This document shows positions 17,243 to 26,561 of a stretch of 64,000 nt of DNA, piece by piece. Position 1 is the stretch's first letter, and every line of letters starts with the position of its first letter. The notes beneath the pieces were generated by a model. That model was not told the origin of the DNA. It saw nothing but the letters and a program-made list of their open reading frames with translations, and ran no database searches. This DNA is from Chitinophagaceae bacterium. Its GTDB lineage: Bacteria > Bacteroidota > Bacteroidia > Chitinophagales > Chitinophagaceae. The stretch lies in assembly GCA_017307755.1 (NCBI GenBank), contig JAFKGQ010000018.1, positions 186,001 to 250,000 on the forward strand. The letters are read 5' to 3'. Both the position numbers and the translations under genes were made by a program.

Positions 17243-17408
17243 GATCTACTTGTTTTGGTAGGTACAAAGTAATTTAAAGTCTTTCCGTTCCACCTATCAA
17301 CCCGTTGCAATTTGATGTCAAATCTTCTCAATTCTGTTTCACGAAGGGCATCGTCAATGGGACTCCGCCCCGTTTTCGTATATTGCAAGACATTAACTTA
17401 CTGATCAC
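17243..17408. promoter_or_regulatory. Divergent regulatory region of the polysaccharide utilisation locus
   Basis: A 166-base non-coding gap between the susC and sensor starts; it should hold both promoters and the sensor's operator. On the minus strand TTACTTTG (17265-17272) differs from TAnnTTTG at one position and lies 23 bases before the susC ATG. I found no convincing -33 partner and no clear direct repeat for the AraC-type domain. Confidence 0.45.
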
Positions 17409-20400
17409 ATGCCCGTCATGAGAGCTTGCCGCTGTGTATTATTATTCCTGCTTATGCACAACTGTGTTGCCGGGCAGTCATATGACTTCAGACATTACCA
17501 GGCGGAGAACGGTCTGTCGAACAACGCGGTGCTCTGCAGCATACAGGACAGACAAGGGTTCCTCTGGTTTGGGACAAAAGATGGCCTGAACAGATTTGAC
17601 GGGTACACTTTCAAAATTTACCGCAATATCAAGGGGGACAAGGAAAGCCTTGGAGAAAATTATATCCAGACGCTATGCGAAGGTGACAACGGCCTTTTGT
17701 GGATCGGGACAGGCGCAGGGCTGTATTCTTATGATCCGGTGAAAGAGCGTTTTGCGCTGTTGAAAGGCTGTCCGGAGGAACTGATCAGTTCCATTCAAAT
17801 GGACGAGACAGGGAATTGCTGGTTTATCGCGGGGATCACTTTATATAGGTTTAGCAGCAGTACCGGGCAGCTTACCCGGTATGCCCCGGAAAGATATTTC
17901 AGAGCCTCTTCCATCTGTATGACGGAAGAGGGAGAGTTATGGGTTGCCTCGCTTGAAGGCCTGTTGAAAAAATACGATCCCGGGAAAGACCTTTTCACCT
18001 CCTACCCCGTCCTGCAACCTTCTGCATCCGTCCAGATAAAAGCCATTGAGAAGATATATAGTACAGGACAGCGGTCTATCCTCGTCGGCACACTGAATCA
18101 TGGGGTAAAATTATTTGATACCCGGAGTATGCGTTCCAGGGACATACTGGACTGCAACCCGGACAAGACAACTATCTATGCCAGGGATTTTGCCAGGTTT
18201 GCTGCGAACGAATACTGGATCGCCACCGAATCGGGCATATTTATTTATAATATACTGACAGGCAAGTCCGTCCATCTAACCAAGCAATACAATAATCCTT
18301 ATTCCCTCACAGACAATGCAGTGTATACCTTGTGTCTGGACCGTCAGGGCGGGATGTGGTCAGGCACTTACTTCGGCGGGGTCAATTATCTGCCCAGACG
18401 GGATATTAGCTTTGAGAAATTTTTTCCGGGCATAGGCCCAAATGGCTTAAGCGGGAATGCCGTCCGGGAAATCTGTCGTGACCACTCCGGGAACCTATGG
18501 ATAGGCACTGAGGATGCAGGGCTGAATGTCCTTAAGAAAGGAAGCAATGTTTTCACCCATTTCATGCCGACAGGCAAAAGAGGCAGCATTACCTACTCCA
18601 ATATTCATGGATTGCTGGCTGCCGGTGACACATTGTGGATCGGAACATTCGAGAACGGACTGGACCTGATGAACATTCATACGGGCCAGGTGATCCGCCA
18701 TTACTCCACCCTGTCGAACCCGGCATCTTTAAAAAGCAATTTCATCTATACCATTTTTCAGACCCGGGAAGGCGATATCCTTATAGGCACCGGTGCCGGC
18801 TTATACTGTTACAACAAAAAAGCGGACGATTTCACGGCAGTTCCGCAGGTGCCATACTACAGCTTCGTCGCTTCCATCTATGAGGACAGCAATGGATATA
18901 TCTGGGTCGGCACGTTCCGGGATGGTGTTTATTTTTATCATCGGGGAACAGGCGTCAGTGGTAATCTCAGGAACAACAATCCGAGATCTTCCGCGTCGGA
19001 TAGCAACAGCCTGGGCAATAACAGGGTGAACGGCATCCTGGAAGACAACAGACATATCCTGTGGTTTGCTACGGAAGGAGGTTTGAGCAGGTACGATCCG
19101 TCGACCGGCCGCCTCACGACCTACACCACAAAGGACGGTCTCCCCAGCAATATCATCTACAGATGTTTACCGGATGGGAAAAACAATCTATGGGTCAGTA
19201 CTTCCAAAGGATTAATATGTCTCAGTCTTACCAACGGCCAGGTGCAAACCTTTACCACCGTCAACGGACTGCTGAACGACCAGTTCAATTATAATTCGGC
19301 GTTCAGGGACACCGATGGCAGAATGTACTTTGGCAGCGTCAAAGGGATGATCAGCTTCAGACCTGATGAATACATCCCGCCATCTTCCGCACCTCCGGTA
19401 TATATTACAGGCTTCCAGGTCTATAATAAAGAACTCCCTGTCAACCACAGCGGCTCTCCTCTGAAAAATGCGGTAACCTATACCGCTCGGATCACCCTGC
19501 CCTATGACCAATCCACCTTCAGCATTGATTTTGCCGCGCTGAACTATACAGCGCCCGAAATGACAAAGTACCAATACAGGATGGAAGGCCTGGATAAAAC
19601 ATGGACCTATCTGCAAAGCAACCGGAAAGTCTATTTCACAGAGCTGCCTCCCGGAAATTATACCTTCCAGGTCAAGGCATCCCAGACAGGTTATGTCTGG
19701 AATGAGACACCGGCCACGATGGTTATCCGGATATTGCCTCCTTTCTGGCTAAGCCCCCTGGCCTGGATCTTCTATGGCATCATCCTGGTTTCGGGGATAT
19801 TCCTCTGCATCCGGGCGTATCACCTGCGGGTGCAGGCAAAGACCAGGCGGAGATGGGAGATCCTGGAAAATGAAAAGGAAAAAGAAATATACCATGCCAA
19901 GATTGAATTTTTCACCAACATAGCGCATGAAATAAAGACGCCTTTGACATTGATCAAGCTTCCCCTTGACAAGACGCTCTTGCTGGCGGAACATGATCCT
20001 GCGCTCATGCATAATCTGACAATTATGGGAAAAAACACCGACCGTCTGATCGATCTCACCAATCAATTGCTGGATTTCAGGAAAACGGAAAGCAACGGAC
20101 TGGCGTTGAACTTCGTAAAATCGGATATCAGCGAATTATTGGTCGATCTCTACCGGCAGTTTAAACCCGCGGCCGAACAGCGGGACCTGCATGTAAGAAT
20201 AGACCTCCCCAAAATGCCCTTCCAGGCTTATGTGGACCCGGAGGCATTTAGAAAGATATTGAGCAACTTATTCAGCAATGCCATCAAATATGCCCGGCAT
20301 CAGATACAGGTCGGCATATTGCCGTTCAACAGCGAAGACGATCGATTTACGATCAGGATCGCCAATGATGGAACGCTTATACCCGGAGACCTGACGGAAA

Positions 20401-21503
20401 AGATCTTTGAGCCATTCTTCCGGCTTAAAGAAACCAGCAAACAGCCAGGCACCGGCATCGGACTTGCACTGGCCCGTTCTCTCGCTCAATTACATCATGG
20501 GACACTGACAGCGTCTGCATCGGATGCGCTCAACAATTTTCTACTGACCCTTCCCGTACATCAGGACCAGCAGTTTGAATGGTATGAGGAGTCCGCCCGT
20601 CAGGACAAGAACAGCCAGGCTGGCGCCGGCGACAGTCATATAAACGGAACGACTGACGAAGCGCGTCACGAAAGACACACTGAAAGGGAAGAGAAAAAAG
20701 GTACCATCTTGCTGGTGGAAGACAACTCAGAGATACTGGACCTTGTCTCGGCAGAACTGTCCGGGGACTATCGGATACTAAAGGCGTTCAATGGCAGCGA
20801 AGCCTTGCATAAACTAAAGGACGAGGTAGTTCACCTGGTGATCAGCGATATAATGATGCCGGTGATGAACGGACTTGAATTATGCCAGATGATAAAATCT
20901 AATTTCGAATATAGTCATATACCCGTCATCCTGCTGACTGCCAAGACCTCCCTGCAATCTAAAATAGAAGGTTTGGAGCAGGGCGCCGACGCGTATATCG
21001 AAAAACCGTTTTCCAGTCAGCATTTAATGGCCCAGATCACCAGTCTGCTGACCAACAGGAATAAGATCAAGGAATACTTTGCCACTTCTCCCCTCGTGCA
21101 TATTAAGACCATCGCCCACTCGCGGGAAGACGAAACCTTTCTGCTCACCCTGCAGGATATTATCTCCGCCAATTTGGAAAACTTCGATTTCAATGTAGAA
21201 CAGCTGGCGGGGATCATGAACATGAGCAAGCCCACGCTCTACAGAAAGATAAAAGCACTTTCCAACTTAACGCCTAACGAGCTGATCAATATCACCAGGC
21301 TGAAAAAGGGCTCTGAACTGTTACTGGAAGGGAAATACAAAATATATGAAATAGCGGATATGCTCGGTTATTCTCTCCCCGCCAATTTCAGCAGGGATTT
21401 CACCAGGCAGTTCAACATGTCTCCATCCGAATATGTCAGTAAGAAAAAAAACTACCCATCGGCGCCGGTGATCGGTGCGGGCTCTAATCCATCCGGTAAA
21501 TAA
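17409..21503 (+). CDS. Hybrid two-component system sensor/regulator (HTCS)
   Basis: A 1364-residue one-protein signalling system that senses glycan fragments in the periplasm and switches on the adjacent locus. In order: a signal peptide, fourteen or so two-component propeller repeats (about 28-700, motifs such as L-W-F-G-T-x-x-G-L), a Y_Y_Y domain, one transmembrane helix (about 781-803), a histidine kinase domain with phospho-acceptor H840 in N-I-A-H-E-I-K-T-P, an ATPase domain with G-T-G-I-G-L-A-L, a receiver domain with D1147 in V-I-S-D-I-M-M-P, and a C-terminal AraC DNA-binding domain (about 1255-1350). All catalytic residues are present. Its 3' end overlaps the convergent alpha-galactosidase-like gene by 20 bases. 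Confidence 0.96.
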   Translation: MPVMRACRCVLLFLLMHNCVAGQSYDFRHYQAENGLSNNAVLCSIQDRQGFLWFGTKDGLNRFDGYTFKIYRNIKGDKESLGENYIQTLCEGDNGLLWIGTGAGLYSYDPVKERFALLKGCPEELISSIQMDETGNCWFIAGITLYRFSSSTGQLTRYAPERYFRASSICMTEEGELWVASLEGLLKKYDPGKDLFTSYPVLQPSASVQIKAIEKIYSTGQRSILVGTLNHGVKLFDTRSMRSRDILDCNPDKTTIYARDFARFAANEYWIATESGIFIYNILTGKSVHLTKQYNNPYSLTDNAVYTLCLDRQGGMWSGTYFGGVNYLPRRDISFEKFFPGIGPNGLSGNAVREICRDHSGNLWIGTEDAGLNVLKKGSNVFTHFMPTGKRGSITYSNIHGLLAAGDTLWIGTFENGLDLMNIHTGQVIRHYSTLSNPASLKSNFIYTIFQTREGDILIGTGAGLYCYNKKADDFTAVPQVPYYSFVASIYEDSNGYIWVGTFRDGVYFYHRGTGVSGNLRNNNPRSSASDSNSLGNNRVNGILEDNRHILWFATEGGLSRYDPSTGRLTTYTTKDGLPSNIIYRCLPDGKNNLWVSTSKGLICLSLTNGQVQTFTTVNGLLNDQFNYNSAFRDTDGRMYFGSVKGMISFRPDEYIPPSSAPPVYITGFQVYNKELPVNHSGSPLKNAVTYTARITLPYDQSTFSIDFAALNYTAPEMTKYQYRMEGLDKTWTYLQSNRKVYFTELPPGNYTFQVKASQTGYVWNETPATMVIRILPPFWLSPLAWIFYGIILVSGIFLCIRAYHLRVQAKTRRRWEILENEKEKEIYHAKIEFFTNIAHEIKTPLTLIKLPLDKTLLLAEHDPALMHNLTIMGKNTDRLIDLTNQLLDFRKTESNGLALNFVKSDISELLVDLYRQFKPAAEQRDLHVRIDLPKMPFQAYVDPEAFRKILSNLFSNAIKYARHQIQVGILPFNSEDDRFTIRIANDGTLIPGDLTEKIFEPFFRLKETSKQPGTGIGLALARSLAQLHHGTLTASASDALNNFLLTLPVHQDQQFEWYEESARQDKNSQAGAGDSHINGTTDEARHERHTEREEKKGTILLVEDNSEILDLVSAELSGDYRILKAFNGSEALHKLKDEVVHLVISDIMMPVMNGLELCQMIKSNFEYSHIPVILLTAKTSLQSKIEGLEQGADAYIEKPFSSQHLMAQITSLLTNRNKIKEYFATSPLVHIKTIAHSREDETFLLTLQDIISANLENFDFNVEQLAGIMNMSKPTLYRKIKALSNLTPNELINITRLKKGSELLLEGKYKIYEIADMLGYSLPANFSRDFTRQFNMSPSEYVSKKKNYPSAPVIGAGSNPSGK

Positions 21504-23460
21504 CTGCATCCGCAGGTGGTATCACGATTGTCAGCATGCCCGGGAATTCCATCACCTTTTTGGAGAAAAGCTCTTTCATCGTGCCATGATCCTTTATACC
21601 CCACCGGTCCGCACGAATGGTATATTCCAGCGCCTTATCATCGTAATTGACTATCGCCAGCCAGGTGCGCTTTCCCTCCTTCCGCACAAAGAAATTCTCT
21701 GGCTTATCCCCTGTATTGCCCTCAACAGGTCTGAATGCCCGGCCCGCGTGCGCAATATCCAATAGGTCCTTGTTTTGCAACAACGTTTGCGCCGTAGCAT
21801 GCCACACGCCTGGAACCGAATAGTCATCCCCTGTTATCACAGTTCCCGTAACAAGGGCAGAGGTCAGTCTGGCTCTGTTCATGCCGGCAGGTCCCGCCTT
21901 GAAAACGATATGGTCGGCATCGATGTGATTATATAATTTTCCCAGCCACCAACCATAGGTAGTGCTATTGAGTGTATAACCCGTTTCGCTGATATTGCTG
22001 TATGCATCACAGGCGATACGGCGCATATGGGCGTATGGAGCCGTTATGATATTGGGGGATATGGCTGCATAGATAAGCATTTGTCCATTGATGGCCGAGA
22101 CAAGTTTTTCCATCCCGTAATGAAATGCCTGTATACCTGTATTGACTGTGGACTGGTAAAAATGATCCGCTTCCAGCGCCGCGTGCCCCAGAAAATCTAT
22201 TTTGATCATCTTAAACCCGCATTCCTTAAACTTCCCAATCAGATAGGCGATACGCGAAATCGTTCCGGGATGAGTAGGATCCAGCGCCCTGGCGCCATCC
22301 AGATCAATAAAATTGCCGTTTTGCGTGATCCAGCAATCCTGATAATTGTAATCCGACCCTTCCATTTTCCGGGGTGATTTTCCCCAATCCACAAATGGCG
22401 CCCAGTAGATGCCAGGCCGGAATCCTTTTGTTTCACAATAATCGCAGAACTCTTTCAGCCGGCTGTAGTCCTCCCCTTGTCGCAACAGGTCCCAATAAGA
22501 ATCGAGGTCTATATATAAAGTACTGTCTGCCGTACGGAAACGTTCGCAGGAGTCGTGAAAAAAATCCACTACGGCCTTTGCTTTGGACAAGGTCAGCTTA
22601 TCCTGCATAGCACCCCAACTATTCCACCCAAAAGGGGTAGCCCCAGTCCAGGAAAGGTGTGGTCCTGCATTTGCATTCTTTGCATAATCTTCCATCCCCT
22701 CACGCCAATCGTCAAACCAGCCTATCATGATCATGGGACTCATGCAATAGCCGGGTATTTGCCTCGTCACCGTCCCATGTGCCTTGATATCATGCGTATA
22801 AGTCTTATCAGTGTATCCGCCGAATACCGATAGGTGTGAAAGCCTGCCGGAGTCGCTCCCCTTGATCCTGATACCCGTCTTCCAATCCCTCTGCATCATC
22901 GCACCTATGATCAACCCATGCCTGGTATCATTATTATACAGGGCGGTCACTTCCGAGCTCGTCATGTCGGCCGATGCCAGGGGGGCCGCATTATATCTTA
23001 CCCAGGCGTCATTATCAAAAGGCACCAACAACGCCCTGTCATCACCCTGTTCATGGATATCCGCCTGGCTGCAGGTTAACGGGGACATATAATTGCTGCC
23101 GGCGGCCTTTATCAATACATATGTCCTAAAGGTCTTTCCTCTTTTATCTATAAGAAACTCCTGCACCATTTCCGGACGTCCATCACCCGACGAGGTGACG
23201 GCATAGACCCTTTTCCCATTTCGACGATGGGAGGACCATTTTCTTGACCTGTAGGAAATACTGCTGTCAATACGATCGCCTGACCGGCAGATGGCATATG
23301 CGTCCTTTACTACCGTCCGCCTGTTAAAGACGATATCATATGAGCCTCTATCCAGATCGTATCGGATATGATTGTTGTCACCGAATGGGATATCCTTTAT
23401 CTGCGCGCTTGCTGTCAAGCCCAGACAACATACCAGCAGAGCTCCTACCCTGTTTTTCAT
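21484..23460 (-). CDS. Clan GH-D glycosidase (GH27/GH36-like alpha-galactosidase)
   Basis: A 658-residue secreted enzyme with signal peptide ending near A-S-A-Q. An N-terminal beta-sandwich (about 20-260) precedes the barrel, which opens with the hallmark P-F-G-W-N-S-W near residue 275. The nucleophile is predicted at D422 in M-I-K-I-D-F. Clan GH-D enzymes act on alpha-galactosides, and some on alpha-N-acetylgalactosaminides or beta-L-arabinopyranosides, so alpha-galactosidase is the likeliest but not the only reading. It lies beside the hybrid sensor and is probably part of the locus, removing side-chain galactose or arabinopyranose. Confidence 0.88.
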   Translation of the reverse strand: MKNRVGALLVCCLGLTASAQIKDIPFGDNNHIRYDLDRGSYDIVFNRRTVVKDAYAICRSGDRIDSSISYRSRKWSSHRRNGKRVYAVTSSGDGRPEMVQEFLIDKRGKTFRTYVLIKAAGSNYMSPLTCSQADIHEQGDDRALLVPFDNDAWVRYNAAPLASADMTSSEVTALYNNDTRHGLIIGAMMQRDWKTGIRIKGSDSGRLSHLSVFGGYTDKTYTHDIKAHGTVTRQIPGYCMSPMIMIGWFDDWREGMEDYAKNANAGPHLSWTGATPFGWNSWGAMQDKLTLSKAKAVVDFFHDSCERFRTADSTLYIDLDSYWDLLRQGEDYSRLKEFCDYCETKGFRPGIYWAPFVDWGKSPRKMEGSDYNYQDCWITQNGNFIDLDGARALDPTHPGTISRIAYLIGKFKECGFKMIKIDFLGHAALEADHFYQSTVNTGIQAFHYGMEKLVSAINGQMLIYAAISPNIITAPYAHMRRIACDAYSNISETGYTLNSTTYGWWLGKLYNHIDADHIVFKAGPAGMNRARLTSALVTGTVITGDDYSVPGVWHATAQTLLQNKDLLDIAHAGRAFRPVEGNTGDKPENFFVRKEGKRTWLAIVNYDDKALEYTIRADRWGIKDHGTMKELFSKKVMEFPGMLTIVIPPADAVIYRMD

Positions 23461-23465
23461 ATTTC

Positions 23466-24677
23466 TCAGATTTGGGGAACTGATGCTCTATACAATACAG
23501 CCTCCTTATCCGCCCTCAAATTCAGCTTTGTTTTATCAAAAGCGATAAAAGCCTCGCCGGTGATACGGGAAAATCCATTGCTGTCCTCCACCTGGACCTT
23601 TCCTTCCAGTACCAGGAATATTTCCACAGAATGACATTGTATAGTAACGATCTCCCCTGCCTGCAGACTGATCTTGCTCAACTCGAAATCAGGCGCCGGT
23701 GTCTTATAGACGACGATATGTCCCGGTGTATTGTCTTCCCTGATGATACGGGGATGGGTAGCTTCAAAACGGACATGTTTCAGCAGTTCGGGCACATCGA
23801 CATGTTTAGGGGTAAGACCACCCCGCAGCACATTGTCCGAGTTGGCCATGATCTCTACATTTTGCCCTTCCAGGTAAGCATGCGGCAGACCGGCATCCTG
23901 AAAAACAGCCTCTCCGGGCAACACATTCACCAGGTTGAAAAAGTAAATGGAAAAAATACCCCTGTCGATCTTTTCTCCTTCATTATAGGTAAGGGCGGCA
24001 CGGGCAGCCCAGAAATCCTCGTCCTGTTTGCGCAGACGTTGTTCCTTATACAAGGGCACGATCCTGTCCAGGAGAGGTTGCAAAACAGCATTCACTTCTT
24101 GCTGTGGCATTTCCATGACCTTTCTGTATAGCCCTTTATATCCTTCTACAGAAAAGACAGGCTCCAGAAACCTTAGCTCCGGGACAGTGGCAAGAACGCG
24201 CATCAATTCTTCTTCCGGCTTGAACCCATGCAACAGCCAGAAATCACTAAGAGCCAACATCAACTCCGGCTTATGGTTATCGTCCTTATAGTTGCGGTGA
24301 GAGGCAGTAAGGGCAACCCCCTTCTCATTCTCCGCGGCAAACTCAAACTCCGCGTTCTTCTTGGTAGGATGTACCTGTATTGACAGCATATCCTTTACAT
24401 CCAACACTTTCAACAAGTAGGGCAATCTGCTAAAACGTTTCGCCACGACCCCTCCCAGCGTGCTATCCGGTTGCTGACGGATATATTCGTTCAGCTTTGA
24501 AGGCGTCGCACCATCCAACTCTGAAGACGCATTGTCATGAGCGCCCAGCCAATATTCCGCAAATGGTTTGTTCTCCGGATTGGCTACGGACAACAGCTTA
24601 GATAAAAATACGGTCCCGCCCCAGGCATACTGCTGTATCTTACCCTTTAACTTAAAAACATTTTTTCCCTGCTGCAT
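23466..24677 (-). CDS. manA: Mannose-6-phosphate isomerase, class I
   Basis: Cytosolic zinc enzyme that interconverts mannose 6-phosphate and fructose 6-phosphate. From the ATG at 24677 it has 403 residues, normal for type I. Zinc ligands Q101 and H103 are in I-Q-V-H-P and E138 in H-K-P-E-L-M. The active-site stretch with N-S-D-N-V-L-R-G-G-L-T-P-K-H-V-D is near residues 280-298. The longer frame to 24725 would run into the divergent yraN gene and is rejected. It lies five bases after the galactosidase-like gene start region and may serve mannose made available by glycan breakdown, though the locus does not look mannan-directed. Confidence 0.94.
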   Translation of the reverse strand: MQQGKNVFKLKGKIQQYAWGGTVFLSKLLSVANPENKPFAEYWLGAHDNASSELDGATPSKLNEYIRQQPDSTLGGVVAKRFSRLPYLLKVLDVKDMLSIQVHPTKKNAEFEFAAENEKGVALTASHRNYKDDNHKPELMLALSDFWLLHGFKPEEELMRVLATVPELRFLEPVFSVEGYKGLYRKVMEMPQQEVNAVLQPLLDRIVPLYKEQRLRKQDEDFWAARAALTYNEGEKIDRGIFSIYFFNLVNVLPGEAVFQDAGLPHAYLEGQNVEIMANSDNVLRGGLTPKHVDVPELLKHVRFEATHPRIIREDNTPGHIVVYKTPAPDFELSKISLQAGEIVTIQCHSVEIFLVLEGKVQVEDSNGFSRITGEAFIAFDKTKLNLRADKEAVLYRASVPQI

Positions 24678-24713
24678 GAATAAAATTATTTTGCAAATAA
24701 AAGGAAAAAATAC

Positions 24714-25076
24714 ATGGCACGGCATAATGATCTTGGAAAGTGGGGAGAGTCGCTGGCCGCCGGATGGCTAAGAGAAAAAGGGTTCCGTATCCTCCATAGG
24801 AACTGGCGTTATGGACGCAACGAACTGGACATTATCGCCACCCATAAGGACATTTATCATTTTATAGAGGTCAAATGCCGCAAGGGAGACAGGTACGGCT
24901 TCCCGGAAGAAGGTGTGAGCAAATCCAAGCTTCGCAGCATTATGAAGGGAGCCGCACACTGGCTTTATGAAAGACATATACCCGGCGAAAAAAAGGTGCA
25001 ATACGACGTGCTGGCCATTCGGCTAAGGGATGGACGGATGCCGGAATACCAGTTATTTGAGGACGTCGCCCTTTAA
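24714..25076 (+). CDS. YraN family protein (UPF0102, nuclease-like)
   Basis: A 120-residue cytoplasmic protein of the UPF0102 family, with a restriction-endonuclease-like core. E12 is in the G-E-x-x-A helix, D39 in N-E-L-D-I-I-A, and E52-x-K54 in F-I-E-V-K-C, the D...ExK arrangement. The family is almost universal in bacteria and linked to DNA repair or recombination, without a settled substrate. It is divergent from manA across 36 bases; its last 24 bases overlap the convergent cysteine-cluster gene. Confidence 0.93.
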   Translation: MARHNDLGKWGESLAAGWLREKGFRILHRNWRYGRNELDIIATHKDIYHFIEVKCRKGDRYGFPEEGVSKSKLRSIMKGAAHWLYERHIPGEKKVQYDVLAIRLRDGRMPEYQLFEDVAL

Positions 25077-25565
25077 TTTCTCCTGGATATATTCCACTAC
25101 ACGGTAGGTGGCGGGACAATACTCGATGTTCTGTTGGTACATGTGCATATACTCCACCATCTTCCTCTTGTTGTGATGCGGGAAGCCGGCACAGTCTGCA
25201 GGACGCACGGCATAAATATTACACATATTGGTCTTTAAGTCCAGGAACTGGCAAGGCTGCTTCACATTCATCCAATCCCCGGTCCTATCTTTATACAGCC
25301 ATTTTTCCCTGAACGCATTTTCTGTCATCCCCAAATGAGCGGCAATGCGTTTTACATCCTTTTGGGTATAGGTGGGCGACATGGTCTTACAGCAATTGGC
25401 ACAGTCCAGACAGTCCGTGCGGCTCCAGGCTTGTTTATCGGCCTCCATTTTTAGCTCGTCCAACCCGCGGGGAGGGTTGTTCCTCAATCTCGTCAGAAAG
25501 CCTCTGAGTCTTCTTCTGTTGTGACGGACTACTTGCCGGAAGCTACGTAGGTTGACGGTTGCCAT
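25053..25565 (-). CDS. YkgJ family cysteine cluster protein
   Basis: A 170-residue protein with a metal-binding cysteine pattern: C52, C55, C58 and C59 in D-C-L-D-C-A-N-C-C, then C105, C115 and C125 in C-Q-F-L, M-C-N-I-Y and R-P-A-D-C, and C150. This is the zinc/iron-chelating cluster of the YkgJ family, of unknown biochemical role. The N-terminus is basic (R-R-R-L-R-G) and could bind nucleic acid or membrane. It is divergent from xerD. Confidence 0.92.
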   Translation of the reverse strand: MATVNLRSFRQVVRHNRRRLRGFLTRLRNNPPRGLDELKMEADKQAWSRTDCLDCANCCKTMSPTYTQKDVKRIAAHLGMTENAFREKWLYKDRTGDWMNVKQPCQFLDLKTNMCNIYAVRPADCAGFPHHNKRKMVEYMHMYQQNIEYCPATYRVVEYIQEKLKGDVLK

Positions 25566-25656
25566 GCGTGATATTTAAAAAAAGCAAATATGGAATAAAC
25601 AAGGCATGATACAAAGAAAATTTTCAGGTTTGTCCATTAAAGTTTAAACTTGCCGG

Positions 25657-26556
25657 ATGTGGGAGTCCTATAAAAAAGGATATAAAGCCTGGCTGCAGTT
25701 GGAGAAATCCCTCTCTGAAAATTCCGTGGAAGCTTATCTCCGGGACATAGACAAGCTGACGCAATTCCTCCAGGCCGCCCAGTCCCCAAAGACGCCCGAA
25801 ACCATCGAGCTGAAGGATCTGCAGACCTTTTTACAGTGGATAGGTCAACTGGGGTTGGAGCCCGCATCCCAGGCCCGGGTACTTTCCGGCATCCGTAGCT
25901 TTTACAAATACTGTTATATCGAACAGATTGTAAAGAACGACCCTACAACCCTGCTGGAATCGCCCAAGTTAAGACGCGCCTTGCCAGATGTTCTCAGCAT
26001 CGAAGAAATAGAGGCCATCATCGGGCAGATTGACCTCAGCAAGCCGGAAGGAGGCCGAAACAAAGCCATCCTGGAAACCATGTACAGCTGTGGTCTTCGC
26101 GTCAGCGAAGTGGTAAACCTGCGTATTTCAGCCCTCTACCTGGACGTTGGGTTCATACGCGTCATCGGTAAGGGGGATAAGGAGCGGCTGGTACCCATCG
26201 GCCGTGACGCAATCAAATATATCCGGATCTACCAGGGGGACATCCGGGTGCACATGCCCCTGAAACCTGGCAATGAGGATATACTCTTCCTGAACAGACG
26301 GGGCAGCAAGCTCAGCCGGGTCATGATCTTTTTGCTGCTAAAAGACCTGGTCCGCCAGGCAGGCGTAGAAAAGAATATATCTCCCCATACCTTCCGTCAT
26401 TCCTTCGCTACCCACCTGGTAGAAGGAGGCGCCGATCTCCGGGCAGTACAGGACATGCTGGGACATGAAAGCATCACCACTACCGAAATCTATACGCACC
26501 TGGACAGGGAGTACCTGCGGGAGACGCTCCACAAATACCATCCGGCGTTTAAATAG
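25657..26556 (+). CDS. xerD: Site-specific tyrosine recombinase XerD
   Basis: A 299-residue recombinase that, with XerC, resolves chromosome dimers at dif near the terminus. The N-terminal SAM-like DNA-binding domain covers about residues 1-90. The catalytic domain holds R148, K172, H244, R247, H270 and the nucleophile Y279 (I-Y-T-H-L). The length and the absence of phage or transposon genes nearby speak for the housekeeping enzyme rather than an integrase. Confidence 0.93.
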   Translation: MWESYKKGYKAWLQLEKSLSENSVEAYLRDIDKLTQFLQAAQSPKTPETIELKDLQTFLQWIGQLGLEPASQARVLSGIRSFYKYCYIEQIVKNDPTTLLESPKLRRALPDVLSIEEIEAIIGQIDLSKPEGGRNKAILETMYSCGLRVSEVVNLRISALYLDVGFIRVIGKGDKERLVPIGRDAIKYIRIYQGDIRVHMPLKPGNEDILFLNRRGSKLSRVMIFLLLKDLVRQAGVEKNISPHTFRHSFATHLVEGGADLRAVQDMLGHESITTTEIYTHLDREYLRETLHKYHPAFK

Positions 26557-26561
26557 ACCGT

